From Rhynchonema sp. JSB1_4 (taxonomy: Eukaryota; Nematoda; Chromadorea; Monhysterida; Xyalidae), in contig JASAMV010008138.1 of NCBI GenBank assembly GCA_030248065.1, positions 24,079 to 88,078 on the forward strand: DNA of 64,000 nucleotides, given 5' to 3'. Both the position numbers and the translations under genes were made by a program. Positions 10,370 to 21,313 of the stretch are shown here, one piece after another. Position 1 is the first letter of the stretch. Each line of letters begins with the position of its first letter. The notes under the pieces were generated by a model that saw only the letters and a program-made list of their open reading frames with translations, did no database searches and was not told the DNA's origin.

Positions 10370-12431
10370 TTAGTGCGGTTTATCGAGCGCCATGTATCGG
10401 TAGAGTTCGTTCTTGGACTCAGGCAATTTGCGGCGGAACAAATAATGCGACAGACCAGATGATGCCCAGTCACTGTCAGCCTGTTGTTGTGCGCGCACAG
10501 TCGTATTTACATTCGCGTTTGAAACATCAACGGGCTGAGACGCCGATGCGCTGTGCTGACGTGACTCGGGTGACATTGATTGCTTGACAATCTCGGTGAG
10601 ATTCAGACCACCAACACCACCGGCGGAGGAGTGTGGAATCGTTGACTGTTGTCCGTCGTGGAATTGACGGCGAAACGGCGACACGGGCGTACTGTGGAAC
10701 TCTGCAAGGGTCGCGACTCTGTTTAGCGAAAACAACAAAAGTGTTTTGAGGAGAGTTCTAAGACTGCCAGAGTTACGCATGTGCAGTAGAGCTATGCGTG
10801 CACGTGCATTGTCCGGTTTTAGAGAGCCAGCTAACTTTGCCCAATATCCAGTATAAACTTTGCTGAACGCAACTCCAGTGCTCGAAATTTCTCATTTTTT
10901 CTTTAGTCGATATTCAGAGTTCGTGATTTTCGAACAACCCCTGCAATCGAAGACGAATCGTTGAAAAGTATCAGGCTATCAATCCAACCAGTACTGTGGC
11001 TACTTCCGAGGGGGAATACCATACTTCGCGGCCAGGTCATTTGGGAGGGGGGGGGAGAAATTTTAGGGCAGATACTGTACTACACTAATCTCGAGATGGG
11101 ATTGAATTGCAAATTGCATCGGGCAAAATGCGAAAAAATCTGAATCAAACTCATCACCCACCACCATCGGTCGCAAATTCGTTTCCTCGATTTGGTTGCA
11201 AGAATTCCATGCCGGTCAGCGTTTTGTTTTGACGCAACTTGCGTTTCGGGCTCTCGTTTGCCGATGGGGGAATGTTGTGGTCATCTTTCGACCTGAAAAA
11301 TAATAAATCCTACTTGGTGCTTTTACGGTTTGAGAATATTATCAACGCACAGAACATAAAAGGTCATACCAACATTTGCCGCATGCCAAATATTGCTTGG
11401 GCTCCACAACGCTGGTAAAAACATGTGCGAAACATCTGTCAGAAAACACGGCCCAATCAAAACCAGGCAACCGCGTCACGAAAAGTTGAAACCGCTCAAA
11501 CGACTTACTCATTAACGTCCCCCCAATCACCGAATAAGAATTCTTTCACCGAGTTGCTCTTGTGCACGAAATATTGCTTGGTTGTTTCAATGGCCATACT
11601 TTTTAAATTTTGACCATCTTTCCTTCAATCAGTCGCAAAGTAGATAATTCCAAAATCACCAAATTTACACAACATTCAGCATTGTAGTTACCAAACCACC
11701 GCCACTTGTGTACTTGCATCTAAATGACGTCAACAAGCGAAAGTGTCTGCCCGTCTTCTGAGAAGCAACAGATAAGAAAACACTGTAGAAGTCGTTATAG
11801 CCATGTTGGTTCAACAGAGTTTATACAAATCAACGATACAACGGGAGCAAGCTGTGTGCTAGATAACGGCTGAGTTCACTATTTGCATTGGCTGGACTAA
11901 TTCTAATGTCGTCAGAGCAAGTCGCATGAGCGCAAGAAATACATGGCATTGTCGAGTCGTCTGTTATCTACATTGGAATAAGCACTGTTCCTGCGGCCAA
12001 GGCAAACAAAAAGGTCAGCAAGTGACCAAGTCACGTGGAATATGGGTGCTGTAGTCGTTCGCCCTCATTGTCATCCAACATTGCAAATTTGAAGTTCAAC
12101 CTGAACGGGTGCACACTCACATTGATGACATGAACCCTGGACCTGTCGGGCTGCCAACTTCCAAGTCCGCATATTGATTGCCGCTCGAGTTGTCGGACAA
12201 TAAATCATGGATTTGGTGCAAATCACTCGGCATAGACGTCGAGTTCTGTCTGAAATTAACCAAGACCATGATATTGATACCATTCAGATCCCGCAAGGGA
12301 TAGACAAAGACAGAAATAGTGCAAACTACAACGAACCGCATCAGCGTTGAATAGGAGGCGAGAAAGCTGGGTGGTTTCCACCAACAGCTGGTGTTGGGCA
12401 GGGGACTGTTCGGGGGCTCATTGCTGGACAT
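10370..12431 (-). CDS. Unrecognised low-complexity, probably disordered protein
   Basis: Four minus-strand exons join in phase: 12337-12431 (ATG at 12431), 12121-12249, 11162-11292 and 10370-10701, giving 228 aa. The protein is rich in Ser, Pro, Gln and Asn and has no membrane segment. Short ordered-looking blocks are LHQIHDLLSDN near residue 42, SPKRKLRQNKTLTGMEFLQ near residue 90, FHSTPVSPFRRQFHDGQQ near residue 120, and a charged C-terminus GLSHYLFRRKLPESKNELY ending ALDKPH. SP and TP sites are frequent. This composition suggests a phosphorylated scaffold or nuclear regulator, but the family was not recognised. The start is the first Met of the first supported exon; a further upstream exon is possible. 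Confidence 0.6.
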
Positions 12432-13345
12432 TGCACACTATCACAGTTAAGGTGGAGAATCTGCAAATATTGTTGACACAGAAAATTTCAAATTAGCAAT
12501 CCCAAACAGGTACACTCTCAACATGAAAGTGAGAGCAAGGCGTACGAAAGAACACCAATGCGGGCACATCATAAAACAATCGCGTGTTATTTCCCAACAG
12601 ACAAGCGTTCTTATGCATTTATTCTGTACAAAAAAGCAAAACCAGACCGCCGGCTGCAAATAGATATGAAAACACGTAAACACCGGGCCAACGTTTTAGC
12701 GTAGATCGATAAAACATGTGAACGGAGAGCATTTGAAACGAAAATGGACTTTTCGTCCACACTGTACATAAGTGATGCGCAGTGTATTCAACGGACCAGG
12801 CGTCTACAGTACGTGCAGAACACCGGCTGAAAACGCCAATAAAAACTAGGCTCTCAGAAATTTCTTTTTCGGAGATTGTTTGCTTTCAGACGGAATACAG
12901 CCCAGCTTCAAAACAGATCTGACGACAAACGACAACGACAAAACTATGTCAAAATAAATATCATCGTAGGCCAAACGTTATCTCAATCAGCACATGCAAT
13001 TGATATGAGAGAGCAATTTGCAACATCACTTATAAAAAGTTACCCGTAATGACTAGTGAATCATTTATTAATTAACAGACAGCAAACGTCTAAAACGGAA
13101 ACTGTTGATTAACACTTCCGGAAGAGCTATAGACACCGAACAGTGCGCAGAAGGGCGGTAATCAAGCTCATTGACAATTTTTAGTCTGCCCTCTTTACAG
13201 AGACATGATCAAGATCAGTCATTTCCTTCACCACATAGAAATAGACATGTTGAACTTTGTATACTTATCACGGAAAACTTCACTTCACGAGGAGTCGCTA
13301 TAAGGAGGGCGCACTGTACGTTGGTGCTCAACGACCAAATGGATA
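12432..13345. other. Intergenic, nothing recognised
   Basis: About 0.9 kb lies between the unrecognised gene and the TMEM230 stop codon. It should hold the TMEM230 3' UTR (minus strand) and the promoter of the downstream gene. No repeat or coding signal was seen. Confidence 0.4.
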
Positions 13346-14604
13346 TCAATCAAAGTCAGGAATGTCATCATATGAATATCCAGGCACGCCAATGTAGGCA
13401 CAATACGCGATTCGCACGTGATACGCGCCGGGAATGAACATCAACGTGCCCAGGATCAGCACCGGCCACGTTCGGTCGCTGTACTGAAATCGAATAATTG
13501 GGACGGAATGAGCGCGAGTGGTTTGTTGGATGAGGCAGTGTCAAGAAATGAATATTTTACCAAACCTTGTTGTGTTCATTTTTCTCTGATCATTCTTGCG
13601 TGACACACAAGCCGTCATCAAAAATACGATCAAACAGGATGTGGTGAACTGGTAATGAATGCGGTTTATTGCAATTTTGTTAATGTTTACGGTGGAATGT
13701 TCAGGCAGGCGCAGGCAATCTTGTTTCTCAATTTAAAACATGGACAGTTCTTCCAGCTTGACACATCCGCATGTACAGGTTTAGACTTTCTTGTTACAGT
13801 ATATAATTTTGAGAAACCTGACCGGATGAGATGAGACGCCAATTGACGAGATTAAGAGATCAGTCGGCGTGCGGCAATGTGGAACCACAGCTATTACTGG
13901 TTCTTACACGTTGGAATTGATACGCTAGAGTTGGATAAGAAGTCCAATACACACCTTGACATCGATGAACCCGGTGAGCAACATGACGCCAACGGTGATC
14001 AACAGACATCCGATCACACACAACACAATCGCCAACGTGATAGCACGCCACGGCACTGGGGGACTCGTTGGACGCACAAACTGAAATCATGATAATGGAA
14101 TGTGAAATGTTGTCGTTACCTTTATTGAGCGTTCATCATACGGTAAAACGGTAAATCCATAGGCTTGATTGTCTACCCGAAACTATGTATAACACTAGTT
14201 TGTCCAATGGTGTATCCAAGTCAAAGCCATCATGGTAATAAAAAAATTCAGCAGCAGCAGCTTGAAATTGGCCTTGTCTTTATGGTTCGATAAAGGCATG
14301 TCAAAAGCGGCAACATCAGAAACCCAATTCGAACTTTCACAATGTCGGTAAAATTTCGTTGCACACACGCACAGCTGACATAATGTCGACTCGCTCACCG
14401 GATAATAATTCCACTCACCTGTCCATCGAAATAGCCCCAGTCCTTTGTGCACCTCTCCGCCAATCTCTGATATCGATGTTTCACAGTCTGGTCATCGTCC
14501 GTCGATCGTCTATCGCCGGGCTTGATTCTGGCCACGGCAGGGATGTCGGCGTAACAGGGTGGTTCAACATCTTTGTCTGTGTCACGCGTCACGATGCGAC
14601 GCAT
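13346..14604 (-). CDS. TMEM230: TMEM230 homologue, vesicle membrane protein
   Basis: Three phase-0 exons, 14419-14604, 13955-14080 and 13346-13483, encode 149 aa. Two membrane segments lie in the family order: [20 protein letters not shown] then LTGFID, and [20 protein letters not shown]. The C-terminus [11 protein letters not shown] is the conserved TMEM230 tail and makes the assignment firm. The N-terminal 60 residues are hydrophilic and less conserved, as expected. In vertebrates TMEM230 sits in secretory, recycling and synaptic vesicles and affects their traffic. The start codon lies 271 bp downstream of the TMEM70 stop on the same strand. A pyrimidine-rich stretch ending in AG lies just upstream of the ATG, which would suit a trans-splice acceptor in an operon; this is inference. 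Confidence 0.92.
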
Positions 14605-14769
14605 TTTGGCAACCTCTCATGAGAAATCGGAAAATCAGATTGAATCAGTACAAACTTGTACATCACGGTGAATGAATGAAGTGATACGTCAACAGCACAC
14701 GGCTGACGATGGAACAGTGGAGCCAAACATAGAATTAAAAATACTTGCATAAAATTGAGACGTTCTTTG

Positions 14770-14775
14770 TTTATT
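14770..14775 (-). promoter_or_regulatory. Poly(A) signal AATAAA, TMEM70 gene
   Basis: On the minus strand AATAAA lies about 100 bp after the TMEM70 stop and about 170 bp before the TMEM230 start. This is the expected place for 3' processing between two closely spaced genes. Confidence 0.5.
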
Positions 14776-14875
14776 CATAGTGAAACAAATTTGAGCAAAA
14801 TGAATAACAACCAGTGGCAGTGGACTCGGGACAGACTGGACTAAAATAGCATAAATTAACATTTCAAAATAACAA

Positions 14876-17571
14876 TTAAGCTCGTCGTGATTTCATGTTC
14901 GAATACTCCTTGATGTTGCCACACGCTTCCATCAATATCCTACAGGCCGTCTGATCAGTGAATGCTTGTGGTGACAAATCGAATAAGAGCGGCTTCCCGT
15001 GAACGGCAATGGTGCCTGAAAGCTCTTATCAGATTAAATATCTCTAAAAATACTACTTTCCGTAGACAGGCATGGTTTGGTGTTTGATGATGATGATGTC
15101 ACAATTCTCGAAATTTCAACTTCAATCACTCACCAAACTGCAGCGGCGAGCCGTCGGCTCGGGGCGACGCGAGTTCAACGACATCGGCCGCAGTGAATCG
15201 TGTGCGAACACGTTGCATCAACAGTGAATACGTGATCGCTGTGAATTGCTGCAACGCAAGCGAACGTCGTTTATCATTTATTAATTGTGATAATTTTTAA
15301 AAAATTCAAAAACAAATTAAAAAATACTTCTTGAAATTTTTTTGACACAAACCTGTGGCTATGGATAAGTCTCTCGCGTCAAATTAGCAAAAAATGCAAA
15401 CTATCAAACGAACCTGATTCGACGGATCATAGTAAATCGAGTGAACGTGACGTTTGATGAGAAAATGGAGCAGCAACGGAGTGAGAAACATGCCCAAACA
15501 GACGATTGATGTCAGACCGACGGATGCCAGAGTTAGTGGATCGTGCATCGACGACCAATGCTGCAAACGAAAAGAGCATTTTACACATAAGCCGTTTCCT
15601 AGAAGCAGAAGCAGGTCTTCTACTCTGTTTTGGGGCAACGTCATCAGGGTTTGTAAGTACATGAGGAGCTTGTATTTCTTCACTGCCCCACTGGCAAAGC
15701 AGTGGTGAGCTACTCTCAGCGTTGCAAAACAAAGAAAAAATAGATTTTTTTTTGTTATTTTTTGCTTTGCCAGTATCGTGTTATAGTTGCGGGTAGAAAC
15801 GAACAGTTTTTTTGTGAAAAAACCGAAAAACCGGGTCCATGTTTGGACCGAAAATAAATTCCCGTAAAAAACAAACAAATTTTTTTCCAATTTTCGACAA
15901 AAAATGACGTTTTTGATCCTCATTTTTCAATATCCAGAAACTTAACCAATGTCGAAGTACCATCTGCAGGCTTAGAACCAGGTAACTTGAGCTTCGATGT
16001 CTTCAATAGCATACAGTGTAGTTTCTGGATGGGGGCCCCCCCGGCCCCAAAGGAACACAAACTCCCCCGACGAAGGAACCCCCCACCCCCACCCCCAAAA
16101 ACACCCCCCCCCCCAAAAATAGAGCCCCCCAAAAATACAGCCCCCCCCCTAAACGGGGTCAGTGAAAAATAGAGCCCCCAAAAATACAGCCCCCCCCCAA
16201 CTTGGAATTCCCCGCTTGGGGGTCGTAAAGTCAAGTTCTTGTATACGACACATTATGTACAACGTTTGTGGTTGAGTATATGATGACGTAAAGCCTTTTA
16301 TGGAAGATCTGCACCTAAAAACACTCAATAATGACCAGTTCTGCCAGTAACACCCCGACAGAACTCCATTTGAGGGGCATTTTTGGGAACATTTTTTGAG
16401 ATTTTGGGCAGCGAAAAAATACAGCCCCCCCCCAAAAATACAGCCCCCCTAAAAGGGGTCAGTGAAAAAATACAGCCCCCCTTGTATTTTAGGTTTTACG
16501 GCACACTAATTTCCCCAATTTTGCCTAAAATAGGCATTTTAGGCATAGAATGGGCATTTTTAGGCCGAAATGTGTGATTTTTCGGTCAATGCCTATTTTT
16601 GGCTACTAAATTTGATTAAAAAATCCATGCCGGCCGGCCACCCTCAAGCCAAAACGGGCCGGGTCGGCAGTGTAGTACTTGGTCAGGGTGTTGACGATAG
16701 ATAGATTGGGACCCGAAATGTGTTGACGATAGATAGATGACCCAAGTCCGAAATCTGGGGGGGGGGGTCGACCCAAACTTGTTGACGAAAGATAGATGGT
16801 GGGGGGGGGGGTCGCCAAAAATCAAGGTATAGTATAGTGCACTAAGTAGGTAATAATGTGTAAATATCAATGAAAATGTACTTAGATGTACTAAATCCGC
16901 GCGTAGCGCGCGATTTTTTGCCTATTTGGGACAAAAAATACCGATTTTGAGCCATTTTGAGGCAAAAATACCCATTTTGGGGTCCAAATGTGTTGACGAT
17001 AGATAGATTGTTCCCAGAATTTGTTGACGATAGATAGATTTGCCCATAAGTGTTGACGATAGATAGATGAAATCAAAAAGTGTTGACGATAGATAGATGA
17101 ATTTGGGGGGGACGGCCCCCCCCCCCCCCCCCCCCCAAGTACTACCCTGCGGGTCGGGGGGGGGGGGGGAGGCGGACTTTTCGCCGACCGGGCCGGCCGG
17201 GGCCGACTTTACCCGGCCCGTTTCCAAACAGGTGATCACTGCTCTCCCGGCAATTTTGAACCAAACCACCAGCGGCGTGGACGAACCTTGTGTAGCATCA
17301 ACGGCTGAATGATCATGGCGGCGATGGACGTGGAAAACGAGAACAACTTGACGAGCTTGACAGTTTTGTTGATGCTCGACACGTAGACCAGTCGGTCACT
17401 CGGTGATTGGCTCGATTGTACATTCGTTTGTGACGTGTTCGATGTGAAAAGACGACGTCGACAGGCAACAGGCGACGGCAAAGTCGATGCACCTTGACCG
17501 ACAGCGACAACACAAGAACGACTGGATGAAGCTCGCGAAAAGCACCCCAGAAAACAGCGGCGATGCAGCAT
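14876..17571 (-). CDS. TMEM70: TMEM70 homologue, mitochondrial ATP synthase assembly factor
   Basis: Four exons join in phase: 17287-17571, 15414-15560, 15134-15248 and 14876-15015, giving 228 aa. The N-terminus MLHRRCFLGCFSRASSSRSC is Arg/Ser-rich without acids, like a mitochondrial presequence. The core matches TMEM70: RLVYVSSINKTVKLVKLFSF followed by STSIAAMIIQP (first membrane helix), then LGMFLTPLLLHFLIKRHV (second helix), then FTAITYSLLMQRVRTRFTA. The helical hairpin lies in the inner membrane, and the family assists assembly of the ATP-synthase c-ring and complex I. An in-frame ATG exists 18 codons upstream (17625), but the chosen start gives the better presequence. Intron 1 (15561-17286) is filled with repeats, including a complete hAT-type element at 16668-17149. 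Confidence 0.9.
16014..16600. repeat. G/C-run repeat with pieces of hAT family B
   Basis: Inside TMEM70 intron 1, CAGTGTAGTTTCTGG at 16014 resembles a family B terminus. It is followed by repeated modules of C-runs with AAAAATACAG and by a TTTTGCCTAAAATAGGCA segment shared with family B interiors at 43.8, 45.0 and 58.7 kb. No matching right end was found, so this is probably a truncated or scrambled copy. Confidence 0.5.
16668..17149. mobile_element. hAT-type element with subterminal direct repeats
   Basis: The ends read CAGTGTAGTACTTGG and the complement CCAAGTACTACCCTG, with an 8-bp duplication CGGGTCGG on both sides (16660-16667, 17150-17157). Seven near-identical copies of GTTGACGATAGATAGAT, all in one orientation, lie in two clusters near the ends (three on the left from about 16689, four on the right from about 16991). 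Such subterminal repeats in hAT elements are often transposase-binding sites. No coding sequence is present. It lies inside TMEM70 intron 1. Confidence 0.75.
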
Positions 17572-18666
17572 TTTGCACCTGCACAGACGTTCGTTCAGTT
17601 CACCTTTACGATCAGATCTCAGCATGAATCATGAACATGAATGTTCCTTCGTCTGCTGAAGAGCGCGCAATTATGATCCCAATCTCCAAAATCCTTCTGA
17701 AAATTCCCAATCTTCCTGTTTCTCTTTCATTAGCCCCGGGAGGAACATTTGCGAGCTTTCGGTCAATCCAACTCAAAGGAATGAAATTCGTGAGTTTATA
17801 CAACGTGTTGGCCATAAATGTGCAGTGGCGACCACAAAGTTGTTTTCGTCGCTCATTTACTTCGGGCACTCTGAATCTTCGGGCACTTTTCACTTCTGTA
17901 TTAATGTATTCACTTCGGGCACGTGAAGTTGGTTGTGGTAACCCCAATCAAATCAGTTCACTGTCAGTCACAATCAATCATATTTCCTCTCTAAAAGCCT
18001 CAGATGTTTCATCACTTTGCACTAAAACCATATGTATATATTCGTCTCGCTTTTTACTTTATGATGCCTTCGTCAGGCCCGAGCTGTGGTAGTGCCCGCT
18101 TGGAACAAATCGTCGCCGGCGTCTACCGTCGCTTCTTACATCCACACTTCTTCGAATTTAGAATTTCATTCAGTGGATCAATTGAGAAGTTCAACATGGT
18201 CGCCGCCATGCTGCTGCGAAGCTGACGGTCACTCTATTTGTGAAAAGTCATTGAAGCGTCAGTCGCCGAAATCACCGGTCATACCCATTCGTTTCGCCCC
18301 CGGCCCCGATCACCCACTTAGTCCGGAATCACAACCGCACCAAATCACCACCAGATTTCAGGCCACTGATGGGTTATCTAACTAACCACCACATTTCCGT
18401 GACTTCCTTCAACTCGTCGCATTCCAGTGCAATAAATTCTGGTTTTTATTTTATGATTCGTTCATTACCGGAACAACGAAGAATTGCACATGTGAATTAC
18501 CTTGCAATCAAAGAAGGGAAACATCACGATTTGCTATGGACTATGTACAAATACAATCACAGCTTTTCTTCATTTCTGGATCATGCACGCGTAAACGGCA
18601 GCGAAAAACGCTGGTATAAGCTGAAATGGCACATAGTATATGTTTGTTTGTTAGCATGCAGCAACA
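17572..18666. other. Intergenic, no gene supported
   Basis: This 1.1 kb lies between the tetraspanin stop and the TMEM70 start, both on the minus strand. Open frames here (for example 17631-18092) lack motifs and splice support. It should carry the TMEM70 promoter. Confidence 0.4.
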
Positions 18667-21313
18667 TCAACGACAACTCACAATCACGGTGGCAGACGCG
18701 AGTGACAAGCTACCGCCGACCAGGGCACAATGCAACAGGTCAAGTTGTAACGGATGATAGCATGTCTGGAACATGGAACATTTGGGCATGATCGTTCTTT
18801 CAATGCTACTTTTTTAAAAAAGACACACACACTGATATCTGACACTCTTCTCCACACACTATATTGAGATCGTATCCACTGGCGTGACAGTCGAATTTGT
18901 GTCAATTACATACTTTTCGAAGCCTTCAGTGTGAGCTTACGGAACCAGACAAACTGGACCACGATCGCAAGCAGAGAAATTTAGGAACAGAAGCCATCAC
19001 GCGATGGCCAATGATTGCATCAAACCTAAAGTTATTGTTGGAATGAAACACCAGCGAACAGAGCCATACCCATTCATGTTATCATGCCCATTACGTTGCC
19101 ATATGTTATCGCATAGCCAGCCCATACAAACCAATACCTTACATCAGCATTTATGGCCTGCAGCGGTGGTCGATTCAAGTCCATGTAGAGGCACTCATCC
19201 CTGCTCACATACTCTCCGTCGTCGAGTGTGGCACAACATGATTCAGGCAACATGTACTTTGCCTGACCGTCAGGGGGACGTTGTCGCATGTACCACTTTG
19301 AAGTACGCCAGATACGGTAGTTATCCGTACCGTTCACCGCACAGCAATTGAACTGCAACGTTAATTCTGTCATATATGCAAATGTCGACTTTTGGAATGA
19401 AATTAAGTGGGCAAGATAAACTGAGGGATGATAAAATGCGGGCCTGGATCAACCGAGCCCAAATCTAACCCCATCAACCGATGGCCAATTATGTCGTGAT
19501 GAAACGAAAGAAATTACATTAGAAGATGAAATGAAATACCTGAAGTGCGATAAAGTAAGAGAGGGCCGAGCCCCGAGAAGCGCAAACTGAATTAGTATTG
19601 AGGCACGCCACAAATTGAGATCAGGAATGCAGTTTCGGGAATTCGGCCCATGGTGTTTCCTAGAACCAAATCAAATGCAACAACCTCACATTTCTCTGCA
19701 ACGCATCCCAGGCGAGTGTGAGCTCGGTGCGATCCTTCAACCCGTATAATTCACGCAGAGATGTTAGCATGCGCACGTGCATCGGCGTTTGATAGACAAG
19801 CTGGTGGAAAGTTTGGGTTGATTTTATGGCGGGTTTCGTTGTTTTCCATATGTAAGATTACGATGCACAGTGGGTTTGGGCTTTGTGGGCTCCAATTGTG
19901 CAGAAGATTATGTGTAAGATTGTGATGTTTCATACCTGATATCTGAATACGAAGCCCATCACGCCACCAATTGCCAGCATGATGCACAGAATGACACTGC
20001 CGATCGTGTACTGAAACGAAAACAGTATCATATACAGCAGACACATTTGTGACAACGTCTGGGAGCGTTGAAACATCACTTGGATCACACTACATTCGAA
20101 TGCGCCGTGATGTTTTGTTCGGATGGACTGATATTTTACATTCACACTGCGGTCAATTGTTTCAACTCGATTCATGCACCATGTCCTTGGTCAGCACTTA
20201 GAATCAAAATTTGATTGTTAAACAGTCTTTGGGCATTCATTTCAATATTTCCACCAGTTTAGAGGTAGTTTCCAGGCCAAATCGATCTATTACTAAACTT
20301 CAAATACGTTTGTTAAAGTGCTAAAAAGGTGACCGGACCATTCTGATCCGGTCGCCAAATTGGGTAACATCATCAGGAGCCGCTTTGCGAAAATGGCACT
20401 CAGATCAAACCAAAGATCTCAAACGTGAAACTTCGATGATAAATTATCCTGCGCTAACCGTGTATATGAAACATCTCATTTCCATGGCGGTAAAGTAGAA
20501 TCCAGCGAGAGCGTTAGCAACGGCCATACAACCGACCACGACCAGAATGAAGCCAACACTGACGTAGAGTCGAGGCTCGATCAACGCTGCGTACTGACTG
20601 CGCATAATCACGATCCACAAACCGTAGGCGATGCCGCACAGCGACATCAGCTGCGAACGGGGGTGTAGCATATACGTTGATGGACGCAAAAACCGAAATT
20701 CTTATTCAACACATCCAAACAAACACCCCCCGCGGATACAAGGTCTGAGCCAAATCGGTGAGATGACCCCAAATGGTTCATGACCCCTTTAAAGAGGTCA
20801 CGTGCGTGCATTGACGTTATTTCGGGGTTTGCTTTCAGCAATTTTGACCATCGTAAAGTTGTTCCCACTAATACTAAATAAAAAATACGTGTCCAAATGG
20901 ACATCGGATTTAGATTCGTCGACACAAAATAATTTTATGGACTCGATTTGTCCCGAACTCCATTTCCTTCCTGATGGGACATAGAACCAGACCACATGAC
21001 TGATTATGCATGCACACAAGTCCTGTTAACCAAAGTGTCGTCTCACATCATATGCATGACTCACCACCGATATGCAATTGGTGCCATAGAACGCGCAGCA
21101 CATCGCCCGACCCAAGGGACTGAACCCACTCAACGTCGCAAAATGTTGTCGTCGTCGATGAGTGGAGGTCGATGGCGGGGGCCGACCGTGCGGAATCACA
21201 ACCGCCATTTCGGGTGTTGGAAATGGACACGAGCGAGATTCGGTGTTGAGACTTATTTTGTCACATTTTGGGCTGTCTTTTTCTGGAAAAAATGTCATTA
21301 ACGGCTCGGCCAA
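18667..21313 (-). CDS. Tetraspanin
   Basis: Six phase-0 exons: 21065-21313, 20459-20650, 19936-20010, 19690-19800, 19143-19352 and 18667-18765, giving 311 aa from the first ATG. Four membrane helices are visible: [51 protein letters not shown] and [20 protein letters not shown]. The large extracellular loop carries the tetraspanin signature CCAVNG, then ESCC, and the last loop Cys as TCYH. The CCG variant with Asn (CCxxNG) is common. Tetraspanins organise surface microdomains with integrins, proteases and receptors. The cytoplasmic N-terminus is long (about 68 residues before the first helix). A second in-frame Met (MAVVIPHG) would shorten it by 35 residues and cannot be excluded. Which subfamily is not decided. 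Confidence 0.9.
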
